NCBI GenBank assembly: GCA_944548615.1 | Contig: OX155951.1 | Location: 36,918,709 to 36,982,708, forward strand | Length of the DNA: 64,000 nt | Reading direction: 5' to 3' | Source: Micropterix aruncella | Lineage: Eukaryota > Arthropoda > Insecta > Lepidoptera > Micropterigidae | Shown: in pieces, positions 1 through 11,019 of the stretch | Layout: each line of letters opens with the position of its first letter | Position numbering within the stretch: position 1 is the first letter of the stretch | The notes under the pieces: model-generated | What the model saw: the letters and a program-made list of their open reading frames with translations, nothing else | Database searches by the model: none | Told to the model about the DNA's origin: nothing | Position numbers and translations under genes: made by a program

Positions 1-289
1 TTATATAATGGGATTGCATTTTATTTATTATATTATCTTTTAATATTTTGTTATTATTATTATTTTTTTATTTTTTTTATTTTGAAGATCACATGTTAGG
101 GCAATTTAGTGTTATTAGCTTTTAACGAAAACTTGTACATTTGCAAGCAATCAAGCAAACATGATTGTAATATTAGAGTCTTGTCCACCCTAGAACGGGC
201 TAGTCCCAGTTGGGTGACAGAAACATATAAGCAAAAGGTTAAGGTTTTGCCATTCGGTTCCTGTTATTTTTATAAGATAATCAATGTTT

Positions 290-560
290 CATAGTAATTA
301 ATTCTTAAATAAAATAAATAAAATAGAGAATTAACGGCATAAGTATTACGTATTGAAACCCGTACCTATACCAAATTAGAAATGGTCAACTTTATGTAAA
401 TATTGTATAATGATAATACCATAGCAATCCCATTACAGTCTACCAATTCTATTGCAAGACCCTATCAACATTGATTTTATTACACTATAAAATCAATGCC
501 TATCAACTTCCTTTTCAACTAGCTAGGTACCTACTCATTTACCGTCCATTCCGCTCGATT
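290..560. repeat. Family-T related fragment
   Basis: GTATTACGTATTGAAACC and CTTTATGTAAATATTGTA match the interior of family T. The preceding bases 80-240 share GGCAATTTAGT and CCTGTCC-type blocks with 59860-60000. Confidence 0.5.
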
Positions 561-949
561 TTAAAATCAGCTTGCGCGTGATTATGATAGATGTAGGTAC
601 ACTCGCAACCGTTACACTGCTTCAATGAAGAAAATGTTTTTTCAATAGAAAATATATTTTTTTCTCAAAGTAAGCGTAAGTTTCTTACTTATTCGATCTC
701 TCGCGCCCTTGACGTATGGTAAGAATCTCTATCCTGTTTATAATGTCAAACAACCGCGATAGTCTTCGATTTTACAAAACTATCAATGTTCAAATTATTG
801 GCGAAACTAGTTTAAAAATGAAAAATATCACCTTTTAGTCAAGGTTTATGGGAGTGACAAAAAAATATATTTTGTCTGTAAAACAAATATAGGTAGCTGT
901 TTTTTATAAAAAAGGCAAGTACATTTTACATATTTTCTTACCGCAGAAA

Positions 950-1340
950 AACTTATCTCATCTAAGGCTAACTGCGCACTGCGGTAGAATCCCGTGCGTT
1001 TTATTTTCGAAAAATCTGTGAATATAGAATTACATGAAAACGCGCGCACTACGGATAAAAAATCGGTCCGGTTTTAAATTCTGTGGCTTGTTGCAGATGG
1101 ACCGCGGTGCGCCACCGGACGGGTTTTTCCATACTATTGAATTATTTAAGAACATAGAACCCCGCGTACTGCGAAAATTATTCCGCAGATCGACGGTAGA
1201 CTTGCATAAACAACGAATGACTAATAAGTCATAAATTTCCACCGTAGTTCGCGGACTACAAAAAATCGGTGTTTTTTTCCGTTCGGCGTAAAAAAAACGT
1301 CCCGCACCGCACCGTAGTGCGCGTCTGGCATCAAAAAATG
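950..1340. repeat. CpG-rich repeat block of unknown type
   Basis: Several degenerate copies of GCGCACTACGG / CGGACTACAAAAAATCGG in both orientations, with CGTCCCGCACCGCACCG at the right. Open frames on both strands are a by-product of this CpG-rich inverted sequence. Probably MITE-derived; ends not resolved. Confidence 0.45.
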
Positions 1341-1360
1341 ACATTGATCGTTTTCCCCCG

Positions 1361-1564
1361 TAAGCCCTCTTTTCCGCACACGTTTTTTTCGCCGTGAAAA
1401 TCCACGGTTAATTCGCCGTTTAGTCAGTCAGTCTTTCATGAATCACTATGGAAGCTTGTGCACAGACACGGCGGCGGCGCCGTCCGTTTTTCCGCCGTGT
1501 CCGTGGACAAGCTTCCATAGTGATTCATACACGGCGAAAAAACACGTGTGGACAAGAGGGCTAA
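1361..1564. mobile_element. Hairpin MITE
   Basis: Outer arms TAAGCCCTCTTTTCCGCACA and its inverted match ending GTGGACAAGAGGGCTAA; inner 22-bp perfect inverted repeat (1438-1459 with 1507-1528, core CACTATGGAAGCTTGT) and an innermost GACACGGCGG/CCGCCGTGTC. Folds almost end to end. Confidence 0.8.
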
Positions 1565-3088
1565 CCCTTCAAGTGAATAACTGATTTTAAACAAGGAATA
1601 ACATGGCATTAAGTGAAAATTTATTTGAGTTTGAAATTCTAACACAATCTGTTAAAGTTATCTAGTTTGTCTGCAACCAAATCAGAATAAGAAATTACTC
1701 ACGGGGCTACGGGCTAATAAAGTCATCGTGACAGCAACAATAATTAATATGCAAGAGAGAAATAGTGACAAGTATCCATTACTAAAGCGCGAATAATGGC
1801 TGATTGCAGCTTAGGACATTTCTAATTAAGCCGTGATCGAAAAGCGCAAGACGCAGTTTGAATATTCATGAATTTCGCGGCTCAATCAAAATGTGGCAAC
1901 TCGCCATTTAACTTGATTTACGGCGGGAAAAATGCAGTAAGCACCATCTACCGAATATTTAACGAACTACGCTATTACGGCGGTGAGCGCCACCCACTGT
2001 ATAGATGGTTTTACTATTCCAATCGCCGATGAAGCAGTGCTCCGATAATCCGCGAGATCGCACTATATCCGTTTTTTTAAATAATAAAGCAACTCACTAA
2101 ATAAAAACCTTATTTATTTTAAGCTATACAATTATTACTGCTTTCATTCTCGTTGGACATTCCAGAATGCATATTCGTTATAACAAATTATCAAAAGTTA
2201 ATTAAATTAGACGGCCATTGGAGAGGAAACAATCAGAAGTGAGGGAGCGGAGCACCTTTGAGTATTCATTTCCGTTTTTTTCCTCAAGTAATATATATTT
2301 TAGAAAGCTGTGTATTTATGCTAGAGATCGATGTCGACCATAAAACAAGAATAAATCAATGGCCTAAAAATAAAATCAGATGCTCCCTTACAAATTAAAA
2401 TGAAGACAATGTTATGAATTAGGTACGAGTTTGACGCTTTATAGAATAAAAATACAACCGTAATGTCGTCTCTTGCTATTTCTGAGCGAGCGGACATAAT
2501 TGCCAAGGAACATAATGGCAGCCATCTTGGTTTTTCTCCTAATCAATAAAAAACTAGTTTTGCAAAAAACATACATAATCCAGTTTTCTTTTAAAAAATA
2601 TAGCAACAATAAAGGCAACTAACCCGTGGCGACACCAATCACCAAAGTTAACTTGTAGAAAATACTTCAAATATAAGGACAACCAATTGTTTGAGTGTTT
2701 TTAATCTTGCCAACATTTAGTTACTGTAAAAGCCCGTTCCCACTTGCCGGCTGTCGGGCCCAACAAAATTTCAGCCGCTCTAGTGGTAGAACATTTTGTA
2801 GGATCTATTCACATTTACACAAGACCGATTTTTTGTCGGCTCCGTCAAGTATTGTCGGCTGGTTTGCCAGCGAGACAGACCCGAACAAAAATCATGTTGA
2901 ATCTCTCTAACGTATGAGCTTGTATTGCACTGTTCGAATTTTCCATATGTCGGACCCGATAAACACCCTCTGTGTTACACGCCGCCCGCTGTCATCACAA
3001 TATTCGGAAAGGAAACGCATGTGCGTGATTATGGTAGACGAGTTTGATTTTTGTAATAATGGAGAAAGATATCCTGAAGACTTGATCC
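1565..3088. other. Intergenic, little recognisable
   Basis: Apart from the 1765-1870 dispersed segment I see no gene, array or transposon end. Confidence 0.6.
1765..1870 (+). repeat. About 100-bp dispersed segment, partner at 4585-4690
   Basis: Shares AAGTATCCATTACTAAAG and TAAGCCGTGATCGAAAAGCG with 4585-4690 at roughly 85-90% identity, same orientation. Unclassified. Confidence 0.7.
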
Positions 3089-3096
3089 CACTAGTC

Positions 3097-3390
3097 CAGT
3101 GTTTCCCAATTAGTGGTACGATTCCCACGAGAACTTGGTCAAGATTCCCACGCGTACCCCCAGGGGTACGCGTGGGAATCTCTTGACCAAGTTCTTTGTA
3201 GAGTTGTTGAAAGAAAAACGTGCACATTTGTCACATTAAACTGATTATCACTGTCATCAACTGTATTTTGATACTAAATATTATAAGAAAACTTATTTCA
3301 TTTTATATTTATCATTTCTCCAATAAGGGGTACACAAGTTTGAGATCTTTCTTGAAGTGGTACGCAGGAAAAACTAATTGGGAACCACTG
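3097..3390. mobile_element. hAT MITE with perfect 8-bp target duplication
   Basis: 294 bp with terminal inverted repeats CAGTGTTTCCCAATTAGT and (reverse) CAGTGGTTCCCAATTAGT, flanked on both sides by cactagtc (3089-3096 and 3391-3398). Eight-base duplications and CAGTG..TCCCAA ends are hAT traits. It contains an almost perfect palindrome at 3131-3193. Confidence 0.92.
3131..3193. repeat. Palindrome inside hAT MITE
   Basis: GAACTTGGTCAAGATTCCCA... and its inverse meet around CCCCCAGGGG; about 30 bp per arm with one or two mismatches. Confidence 0.9.
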
Positions 3391-3571
3391 CACTAGTCCA
3401 TAAAAGAATCGTCCTTTGAGACAAAACGTCAAATGGAAATTTCATTGGGAAAAATGCAATCTCTTAATCTTGCATTTTGTGTGGTTTATTTTAACTAAGT
3501 TTGTACCGGTTTAATCGCTAATTGCAGTAATCAACATTATAAAATAATTAAATAACTTATGTTTGTCACTT

Positions 3572-3830
3572 ATACAGCCCGCTAGCATAATGGTTAGGTT
3601 GCCTGATCTTACTTTGTAAGTTCCTGGATTCGATTCCCAGCTAAGTTACCATTATCCAATGCAATAAAATTAAGGAAATTGCATTTGAATTACGTCGATC
3701 GAATGCAATAACAAGACACACATTTATACGCAAATACATATAAACACTTCATAGTAGGGTTGGTTGGAAGAGATTCTCTTATGACAATAAACCCGACCAT
3801 TGTGAAATTTCACAATAAAGAGTATCAACG
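3572..3830 (+). repeat. tRNA-derived SINE, copy 1
   Basis: tRNA-like head with A-box TAGCATAATGGTTAGG and B-box GGATTCGATTCCC, then AATGCAATAACAAGACACAC and a tail ending TTTCACAATAAAG. Not a tRNA gene: the tRNA part does not fold into a full cloverleaf. Confidence 0.75.
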
Positions 3831-4864
3831 AACTTCTCAATTCAGTGATTAAGGTCCGAAAAGTTCCTAAAGGAAATCTTTTGTTCAGGATTGGGTGCAC
3901 CCAATATTTTTTTTTACTATCTATTTTTCATTGTTTTATTCTTGAAAAGTACATCAGAACAAAAGCTTCGTCGACGTTGATTATGCACAATCGCCTCTTA
4001 GAGAGTGTCGATTGGCTGGAGCCTCAATAAGATCCGACATCTCACTAAAATTAACATAGGCGGTGACATACGATTTAAAAACAAATCCGACACCCGACAA
4101 GTAGGAATGGGCCCTAATAGTCACATCCATGACATTGTAAAAGAAAGAAAATGTAAAAAAACATTTTCTTCTTAAAAGAAGCGTCGGTTTATTTGCATTC
4201 TTCGTTAGTTTGTTATGTTCCATGTAAAGAGGGCAATTTATGGGGTCCTATCTGCCTTTTTTTTTTTAAAACTTCAGACACAAAAAATATGCATTCTAAA
4301 ATTATGAGCAAACTGAAAGAGTGTCTTTATGTCAACAAAGTTGCTATGTCCAAGAAACTATTATATTCGATGTCTAAAAAACACAAATTGTTAAATACAC
4401 AATGTAAAAGAAGAATTTCAAACTTGGCCAATGTTTCAAAATATAGACTACAAAATTCTTGAGATGCTTAGTTTGTTACAAAACTCTTGTTTATTGCTTA
4501 GTTTGTTACAAATAATTGTTAGGAATTATTGAATTAATGGAGACCACAATGCCACGTCTCATCAATTCTTGAGATTTACAAAAACAAAAGTATCCATTAC
4601 TAAAGTGCGAATAATGGGTGATTACTGCTTCGGTTATTTCTAAATTAAGCCGTGATCGAAAAGCGCAAAATGCAGTATGAATACCTGATTGTAAGGAATT
4701 ATTGAAATGATGGAGACCAAATTGCCATAATGTTTCATAAATTATTGAGATTTACAAAAACAAAATTATAAAAAAATCCTTTTATTAGAAAAATTATAAA
4801 AACCTGGCAAAGGAAAATTCGGCAACACTCAGGTGCTGTCTGGTAGAATCTAGGTTCTAATCGG

Positions 4865-4965
4865 AGTGGAATGACGCTTCGGTGCAGCGGAGTGGTGTAG
4901 CCGACTCAGCGGCTAGTTAATGCAATATTTGTCGGGTTCAAATCCGGAGTAGAATCCGCCCTTCT
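4865..4965 (+). repeat. Possible tRNA-derived SINE head, different family
   Basis: A-box-like GTGGTGTAGCCGACTCAGCG and B-box TCGGGTTCAAATCCGGAG with promoter-like spacing, but no matching acceptor stem. Confidence 0.45.
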
Positions 4966-5598
4966 GGATCTGCTCTTTGCTAATGGAATAGCTTCAACTA
5001 GGAGCCCGAATGACCCATCACTAGCTAGAATACGAGGATTTTACATCTTAACTCGAGGATTTTACGTTCTTTAATTACAATTAATTATTTTTGCTGAAAC
5101 ATTACAACACAATTAAATATTTTGGCCAAATATTGAATTCTTCTTTCCCTCTGTAAATTAAACAACATTGATCAACAAAATCAACGACTTTATGGATTAT
5201 GAAGACACTCTTCATCGGTTCTCTGAATTTTTCAATATTTTAAAAAGCACATTTTCTTGCGTAGATGAAGTTTTCAGTAAAAATTACAGAAATTGTGCCT
5301 CATATACAAATTGTCTCTATAATTATTTTCCGATTAAAAATGTAATTTTTGATAATGTGGAAAAAAACCAAGATGTCTGCGACGACATTGCGTTGCGTTA
5401 AATAAAATGAAATGTCAATTCCTCGCCCTGAACGTATCGACTGATTTAAGCGTACGCCTCGATAATAATTAAGTATTCGTCGAATAGCAGTTTTACAAAG
5501 AGATGAAAATACATGGTGATATTATATTTGATATAATGTCTCAGTATTCGACCGGTTTGGTCGCATCACAAAATCACAGTAGCGGGATGTCGCCGGTC

Positions 5599-5846
5599 TC
5601 AGTTCTCGAGGAAGGAAACAAATTGCGTTAATTTGTTGAGCTGGTCTTCGCTGGAGAGGTGGGCGGGGGGCGGCGGGGAGGGCTCCCGGGGGACCACTAT
5701 CACCTCTTCCTGCACCTCCCAGCCTCGTTCGCCGCATAACCTCAAAGCGTCCGCTGACGACAGACCGCTCATCGACGACACCGCTTCCGTCGCTATTGCG
5801 CTATATGACTTGGCTATCAAGGTGAACGCCTGCTCTTGCACTTTTT
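5599..5846 (-). CDS. CSN8: CSN8 exon 4 with stop
   Basis: 248 bp, phase 1, TGA at 5601-5599. KVQEQAFTLIAKSYSAI, ALRLCGERGWEVQEE, a proline-rich PSPPPPAH linker and LTQFVSFLEN. A poly-C tract (5888-5913) lies just upstream in the intron. Confidence 0.92.
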
Positions 5847-8800
5847 CTGAAAAGTAAAAAAAAAACATATTTAAAACGGTTGTGCCTCCCCCCCCCCCCC
5901 CCTCCCCCCCCCCAGACTTTCCCGACAAGTAGCCAAGGACTTATGGAAGAATTTTGAGTGTGATATCTTCGAGAAGGAGGTTGACCTGATTTCATTTCAA
6001 GCTTTCTGTATATGCTTCGATATTAGTGGTTGGAATCATGTCTTTGACTTTCAACCGATTCTATTTTAGCCTTCAAATTCACAAGAATTCAAAATCCTCG
6101 GTCGCATAGACTACATCATAGATATTTTTCGTTCAGATAAAATTAAAGGTATTGCATTTTAATTCAATCGAACGATTACAATCATAATACAGTTACAGAT
6201 ATGACACAGACATACACATCCATCCACATGTCTTGTGAAAATTCACAATAAAGAGTATTAGGCCGACAAATTTAACAATATGTATTTGCAAACGGCAGCA
6301 GTAACTTTATAGCTTCATCGTGCGTAATTTTGAAAGCCTTATCGTTAGACATCCAAAAATTTCATAAAGGATAAATTGATAAAGGACAATATTGCTCAAA
6401 GAGTAATTTTTAAGCACGACTTAAAATATCAACGAGTGTTGTCTTCAATGTTGGTATTAATTTTTAAAACGCTCTCATTTTAGGTTAAGAACATAGTTGT
6501 TGAAGTAATTTGAATGTGTTGTACTGAAAGCTCTAATAGACTTTGACTATATCACATTGCTGTAGTTGCATATGCAAAGCTACCTTACCGAAGTCCTATG
6601 CTCCAGAATAATGGCAAGATGACCGCTGTGCTGGGATCCCTTAAGCTTGGGAGACAAGTAATTAAAAAGTTTGATCCTCACAACTTTGCATACAAACTTT
6701 GCAAAAAGTAATTTCCTGCGGTTCTCCATTTGTATAGAAAAGGAGATACATGGGGACGAAGTGGAATGTGGAAAAATCTGGCATAGGCATTTTGAAGCCG
6801 CTGAATACATTTTCGATCCAACTCACGAAGGCCAGGTAAACCTTGCCATGTGCACAGTATACAGACAGCAGCTTCTCTTAGAACGAAATTGAAATCAAAG
6901 CGAGAGTCGTCGCAAATCGTAAGGGCTACCACAAATTTTAATACGATTACTAAACATTGTACCACAAGCGTGGGCGCTAATGGGCCCTTGCTGAGTTGGC
7001 CACGAAGACCCAATCTGTTCAGGGTTGGTCACACTCACAGGTCAACACCCATCCGGCGGCCTCCACGCATGAAGTGCGAGCCCGGGTAGGACTCTGGCCT
7101 TAAGGCTAGTTTCCCCTAGGAATCAACCTTCTGGCGCTCCTGGACGGTCTGCGCACCGTGCGGCGTAAGCCAATCGACTGTGCGCTCTGACTAACAGTAG
7201 GGGGAGTCTGGAAACAGTACTGTTTCCTATAGAGCGGGGGTGGTTGCAGACCTTACGGCGACTGCTCTTGAAACGACCATCGGCTAACCGATCCTGGGTG
7301 AACAGCGGGCAAAGGATGCTGTGGTCCGCGATAGATTTGGTATATACTTTTTTTTTACGCTTCGTAAGGGAGAGGATCGCGCAAGCGACCTCAAACTCGT
7401 AACCAATCGAGAGACCGGAGTAATCTGGTCGCAATTGGAAGCAAGGGCGTGAGTGTAAGCCCGCTGGGTAACAGTCCTGGCTATCTCGCGGTTAAGGCGT
7501 TGGCCTCTTGCGGGCCTGTGGCGGAGCTTGGCGGTGGATTGTTTTGTCCAAGTCTTCTGCGTTCACTTCACGGGATAGAGAACGACTAATCGTTAAAACT
7601 TCCTGAGGTGACGGGTTCGCCCGTTGTAGTTGACAACCCTATATGTACCACAAGCGTCGTCTGCGCCTACTGTGCTGCCGTTGAACGAAATTCGCATATG
7701 GCCGCCATATAACTACCACTCCGCCGATGCAGTATTCAAACGTTTGAGAAAATTGATAATCCCCACCAGCGCTTAGCGTTAACTACAGGAGCTTGCCGTA
7801 ACATATCCCTCTGCGCACTTTCCTTGCACCCTATCGCACCCCGCTACGCCTTGCCACTCGAGACTGCGCTTACTTTCTTAACTTGGTATATTGTCTTGCG
7901 TATATGGATATACACAGTCGTCGTAACCAATTATTATGGGAGAATCTTATGGGATAGTCCCCTAATGCCTAACGGCGCCTAGCGTCGGAGACTAATAGTA
8001 TCTCAACAAGTCGCGGCACGATCGATACAGACATAGGAAAAGGAAACGAGTACGCTTACCCGCACCCTTTTCATCCGTCCTTGTATCGATTGCGCTGCGA
8101 CGTCGAGATACTATTAGTGTCCGACGCTAGGTGCCGTCCGGCATTAGGGGACTTCCCCCTAATATTTTTACTAAGATAATCTGTAACTCGGTAAAGAGAC
8201 TTGAGTCAAGCAAAACAGTTTCAAGTTCTTCAAAACACATCAAAGTTCAGGCCGGAATTATGGGCTGAATGCGCTCTGAGGAATAGGGATATTATCAATA
8301 GTGATATTAAGCCAAGAGGGAATTATATTTAGCCAGATATAGTTCAGAAGAGTATGAAGCAGGTATGACGATTTAGCAGGACCAGTGTGATAAATTAGAA
8401 AGGTCCTCATGGATTTTTACTATTGTATAATCAGCGTCTCATATGTCAAAGGACAGAAATACTTGAGTGTCATCTGCATACATATGTATATGGTGCTCAG
8501 AATTGTGGAAGTTAAAACCTATGTCGAAGGTCCTAAACCATGCCAAAACCATACACAACACAACTGAACAGCTTTTTAAAAATTATTATTTGTTGTTTGG
8601 GGCTTTTCTAAGGTCTTTATGAGCCTTGTAACACTGCCACCATTGTTGATCTATTGTGTTCGCCACCTGATATAGTTCTGCGCTAAGCCTCGTGTCATTT
8701 AAGAACCGCAACAGGCTGTTGGCGCCAGATTGTATTACCTCCTCAGGTTGGAGGTAATGATTACCAAAGTAGGCGTATCTTTTACGCATCAGCGGGCCAC

Positions 8801-9555
8801 ACTCGCACATGAGGTGCAGGGGAGGTTCCTCTGCCTCTTGGCAGAACCTGCACTTTTTCGTGTCCCGGAGCTTGAGGTTGTACATGTGTTTGTTAGTACG
8901 CCCTCATTAGTATGCGTAGATTGTTCCATTTAGCGATAAGACCTCACGGGCAGTCTTACGGTCGTGACACTCTTATGGACTAAACTGAACAGTGTAAGTC
9001 GTTAACTAAAAAGTTTACCCTAAGATAGACATACTAAAGCGCAAATTCACCATATAACAAAAAGCACAAGCAAGCACCTTTGAGTGATTTCATAATTTCC
9101 GCTATCGCTTCCGACCAATTGTAAGAGTCGATTGAAGTATAAGTGCCAGGTAAATCTCTCTTCCACATTTTCCTTCCTACGGCCCAGATTGCATACAATT
9201 CGGGATTAAGCGTCTCGACATTCGGTGGTATTCTCCTCCATAAAAATTTCGCATTGCATCTGAAACAACAAGACAGTTAATTCATTGCCAAACGACGTGA
9301 CACAGTTAAATGTAGCCGTATAAACTGTGTGAATAACTAACAAGTCTGATTGATATAAATATATAGCCAGTAATTGTCCATATGCCTGCGCCGGAAGAAC
9401 GCCATTCGGTGCCTAAAACAAAGAAAAATATAAATAATCGCACAGAAAGCGGGTGTTGAAAAACATAACCTAGAACGAAACTCTACCTCTAGTTCCTGCT
9501 TTTCCAGATCGGCAGCCAGGCTGTCGTATTTATTTACATCTACAACCATTATCAT
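5599..9555 (-). CDS. CSN8: COP9 signalosome complex subunit 8, complete, four exons
   Basis: Small PCI-domain subunit of the COP9 signalosome, which removes NEDD8 from cullin-RING ligases in cytosol and nucleus. Exons 9555-9487, 9412-9342, 9259-9078, 5846-5599 join with consensus sites and phases 0, 2, 1 into 189 codons plus TGA. Diagnostic stretches: EKQELE near the start, AYGQLLAIYLYQSDL, FLWRRIPP, IWAVGRKMWKRDLPGTYTSI and the C-terminal LTQFVSFLEN, all matching animal CSN8 (human about 209 aa). I chose the first ATG (9555); a second in-frame ATG follows two codons later. It lies in the same orientation as CHS1, about 7.6 kb behind it. Intron 3 (3.2 kb) is filled with transposon fragments. 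Confidence 0.93.
6130..6265 (+). repeat. SINE tail fragment
   Basis: GACACAGACATACACATCC and GAAAATTCACAATAAAGAGTA match the tail of the 3.6-kb SINE; the tRNA head is missing. In CSN8 intron 3. Confidence 0.55.
6580..6960 (-). pseudogene. Decayed LINE reverse-transcriptase C-terminal fragment
   Basis: Reverse strand reads IQRLQNAYARFFHIPLRPHV followed in other frames by KLFNYLSPKLKG and ILEHRTSVR, resembling the tail of non-LTR reverse transcriptases where old elements list L-Q-N and the LEHRR-type end. Frames are broken. Assignment to a clade is not possible from sight. Confidence 0.45.
6970..7640 (-). repeat. 700-bp dispersed repeat (family R), copy 1
   Basis: Minus-oriented copy of a family seen at least six times here. 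It begins on its own strand with GACAACGGGCGAACCCGTCA and ends with GGGCCCATTAGC. Shared inner marks: GGTCGCTTGCGCGG, CCCGCTCTATAGGAAACAG, GGAGGCCGCCGGATGG. No reading frame is conserved between copies, so it looks non-autonomous or non-coding; I do not recognise it. Confidence 0.75.
7956..8153. mobile_element. Hairpin MITE in CSN8 intron 3
   Basis: Two arms of about 75 bp, roughly 85% complementary: AGTCCCCTAATGCC...CTAGCGTCGGA...CTAATAGTATCTC and the inverse, with a short loop near 8040-8080. No target duplication could be fixed. Confidence 0.8.
8581..8990 (-). pseudogene. Same LINE family, 3' fragment in CSN8 intron 3
   Basis: About 100 codons nearly identical to the 43-kb copy: MYNLKLRDTKKCRFCQEAEE, HLMCECGPLMRKRY and RFLNDTRLSAELYQ, ending KAPNNK just before a (CAA)-rich tail. 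5'-truncated, as is usual for dead LINE copies. Confidence 0.8.
9078..9259 (-). CDS. CSN8: CSN8 exon 3
   Basis: 182 bp, phase 2 to phase 1. CNAKFLWRRIPPNVE, LYAIWAVGRKMWKRDLPGTY and YNWSEAIAEIM, the core of CSN8 and the strongest family match. It has no methionine near its start, so it is easily missed by a simple ATG-to-stop scan. Confidence 0.92.
9342..9412 (-). CDS. CSN8: CSN8 exon 2
   Basis: 71 bp, phase 0 to phase 2. APNGVLPAQAYGQLLAIYLY, the first helical repeat of the PCI subunit. Acceptor gttttag, donor gttagt. Confidence 0.88.
9487..9555 (-). CDS. CSN8: CSN8 exon 1
   Basis: 69 bp, 23 codons from ATG. DSLAADLEKQELE then donor gtagag, phase 0. Sequence just upstream (9556-9720) is AT-rich and would hold the promoter; no clear core motif is visible. 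Confidence 0.88.
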
Positions 9556-9779
9556 ATAATAATATTAAACAAACTAAATTAGCCAAGGCGCGACGGGATT
9601 TTGCAATAAACGAAACGATTGACAAAAACGCCGACAGCCTTCAAATCTTCAAAAATGGCAGTCCGATTTGTTTTTCATTCTCGTGAAAAGCAATGCGTAT
9701 ATTATGCGTTAAACCAATAAACAATTTTAATTCCCGAATATATATTGTATAAAATATCGTATATTTATGAAAATCTTTC

Positions 9780-10200
9780 CGAAATTAGAAATCAAAATGG
9801 GATATTCACTGCCACTTTTCTCCCGATGGAGGGCGCAGCGCGCGAATGACCCATAGATTTGTAAAATAAGCACGCAACGTGCGAGGGAGTATTCGTACGA
9901 AGCTCGGGGTGTAGAATTCGACAGGCCACATTTTCGCTGCAATATATGGCTACAATACAGTTGCCCGGCAACATTGCTAGCAATGCAAGCCATATTTTGC
10001 AATATACGAAAATAGATGTAGTATATCTCGGCCATATAGCCATATATTTTTCCTATGGCCGAAGCATTTTTATGTGTGGCCGGGGTGTTGCAGGACGATC
10101 GCTTTGCAATCGAAAACACTGCAATATAGCCCGTCCAGCTTTATTGCTATTTCGTTTTGCACCATAAGTGCGTCCCTTTCTGATGCAAGGCACGACGCAC
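9780..10200. repeat. Degenerate ATATGGC/GCAATAT-rich repeat upstream of CSN8
   Basis: Multiple GCAATAT and ATATGGCC words in both orientations; a similar block lies at 10640-10870. It lies close to the CSN8 start, but no promoter motif can be assigned. Confidence 0.4.
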
Positions 10201-11019
10201 GACATCTTCAATTTGTATTCATATCTTCTGATGATTATATATTTGAACTATAAAATATTATCATCTATTCCGATATATTATGTAAGTACCTACAATTGCG
10301 TGAAAGAATTTATATTATTTATTAGTGTATTTAAATGTTTATATACATCATTAATAGGTAATTCTATTGTGAAATTATTATTAATAGTGAACTCATATGG
10401 AGAAGATCTTTAAATTGGTATTCATATCATCAAAAACATTCAGGCTTAGATATCTAAAGTGACACGCTTATTAAAGTCAGGTCGAATCCACATTCTCGTC
10501 TTTTTTTGTCGTTTTAAATTTCCATTTAAGGGTGTGTGTGTATATGTTTATGGGAGTGTGTTGAGAGTGTGGGTGTGGAGTGTGAGCGTGTATGATATTA
10601 GTAATGGCGTATATAAAATATAATTTAAAACTTTATAATCCACTGCAACACGTATGATTTCGTAGGCCATTATTGCCCGTTTGTGTGGCCAGAGTCAAAA
10701 TTATGGCCATACTTCTGCAGATATATTGCCGAGAATGGTCGGGCTATATATTTTCCAGCCATAATAATGCTGCAATAAAATCTTGCAGTGATGCCATTAC
10801 TAAAATTAATCGCCAGTATTACCAAATACATAATTTTACCAACAGAATTGGCTGTTTTTTACAAGTCTTGGGCATTTCATGTTTCTAGATGTGAGTTGTG
10901 AGAAATTAGTTGTTTTTCTGGGATTTCTAGAAAATTGTCATTTTTATTTTCGGTTTTTAACAGTATTTTGATTAGAAATTGTGCCAGTTTATGGCAGCAC
11001 TGAGCCTGTCAACTGCCCA

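Noticed and set aside
1030..1344. Overlapping frames on both strands of about 100 and 66 codons
   Set aside because: Caused by a CpG-rich inverted repeat block; composition is repeat-like.
3572..3660. Possible functional tRNA gene
   Set aside because: A- and B-box are present but no complete cloverleaf, and the same head and tail recur elsewhere; it is a tRNA-derived SINE.
7123..7434. 103-codon minus-strand frame and similar frames at 26683-26916, 62752-63033 and 62251-62553
   Set aside because: All fall in family R copies, differ between copies in frame and sequence, and match no protein.
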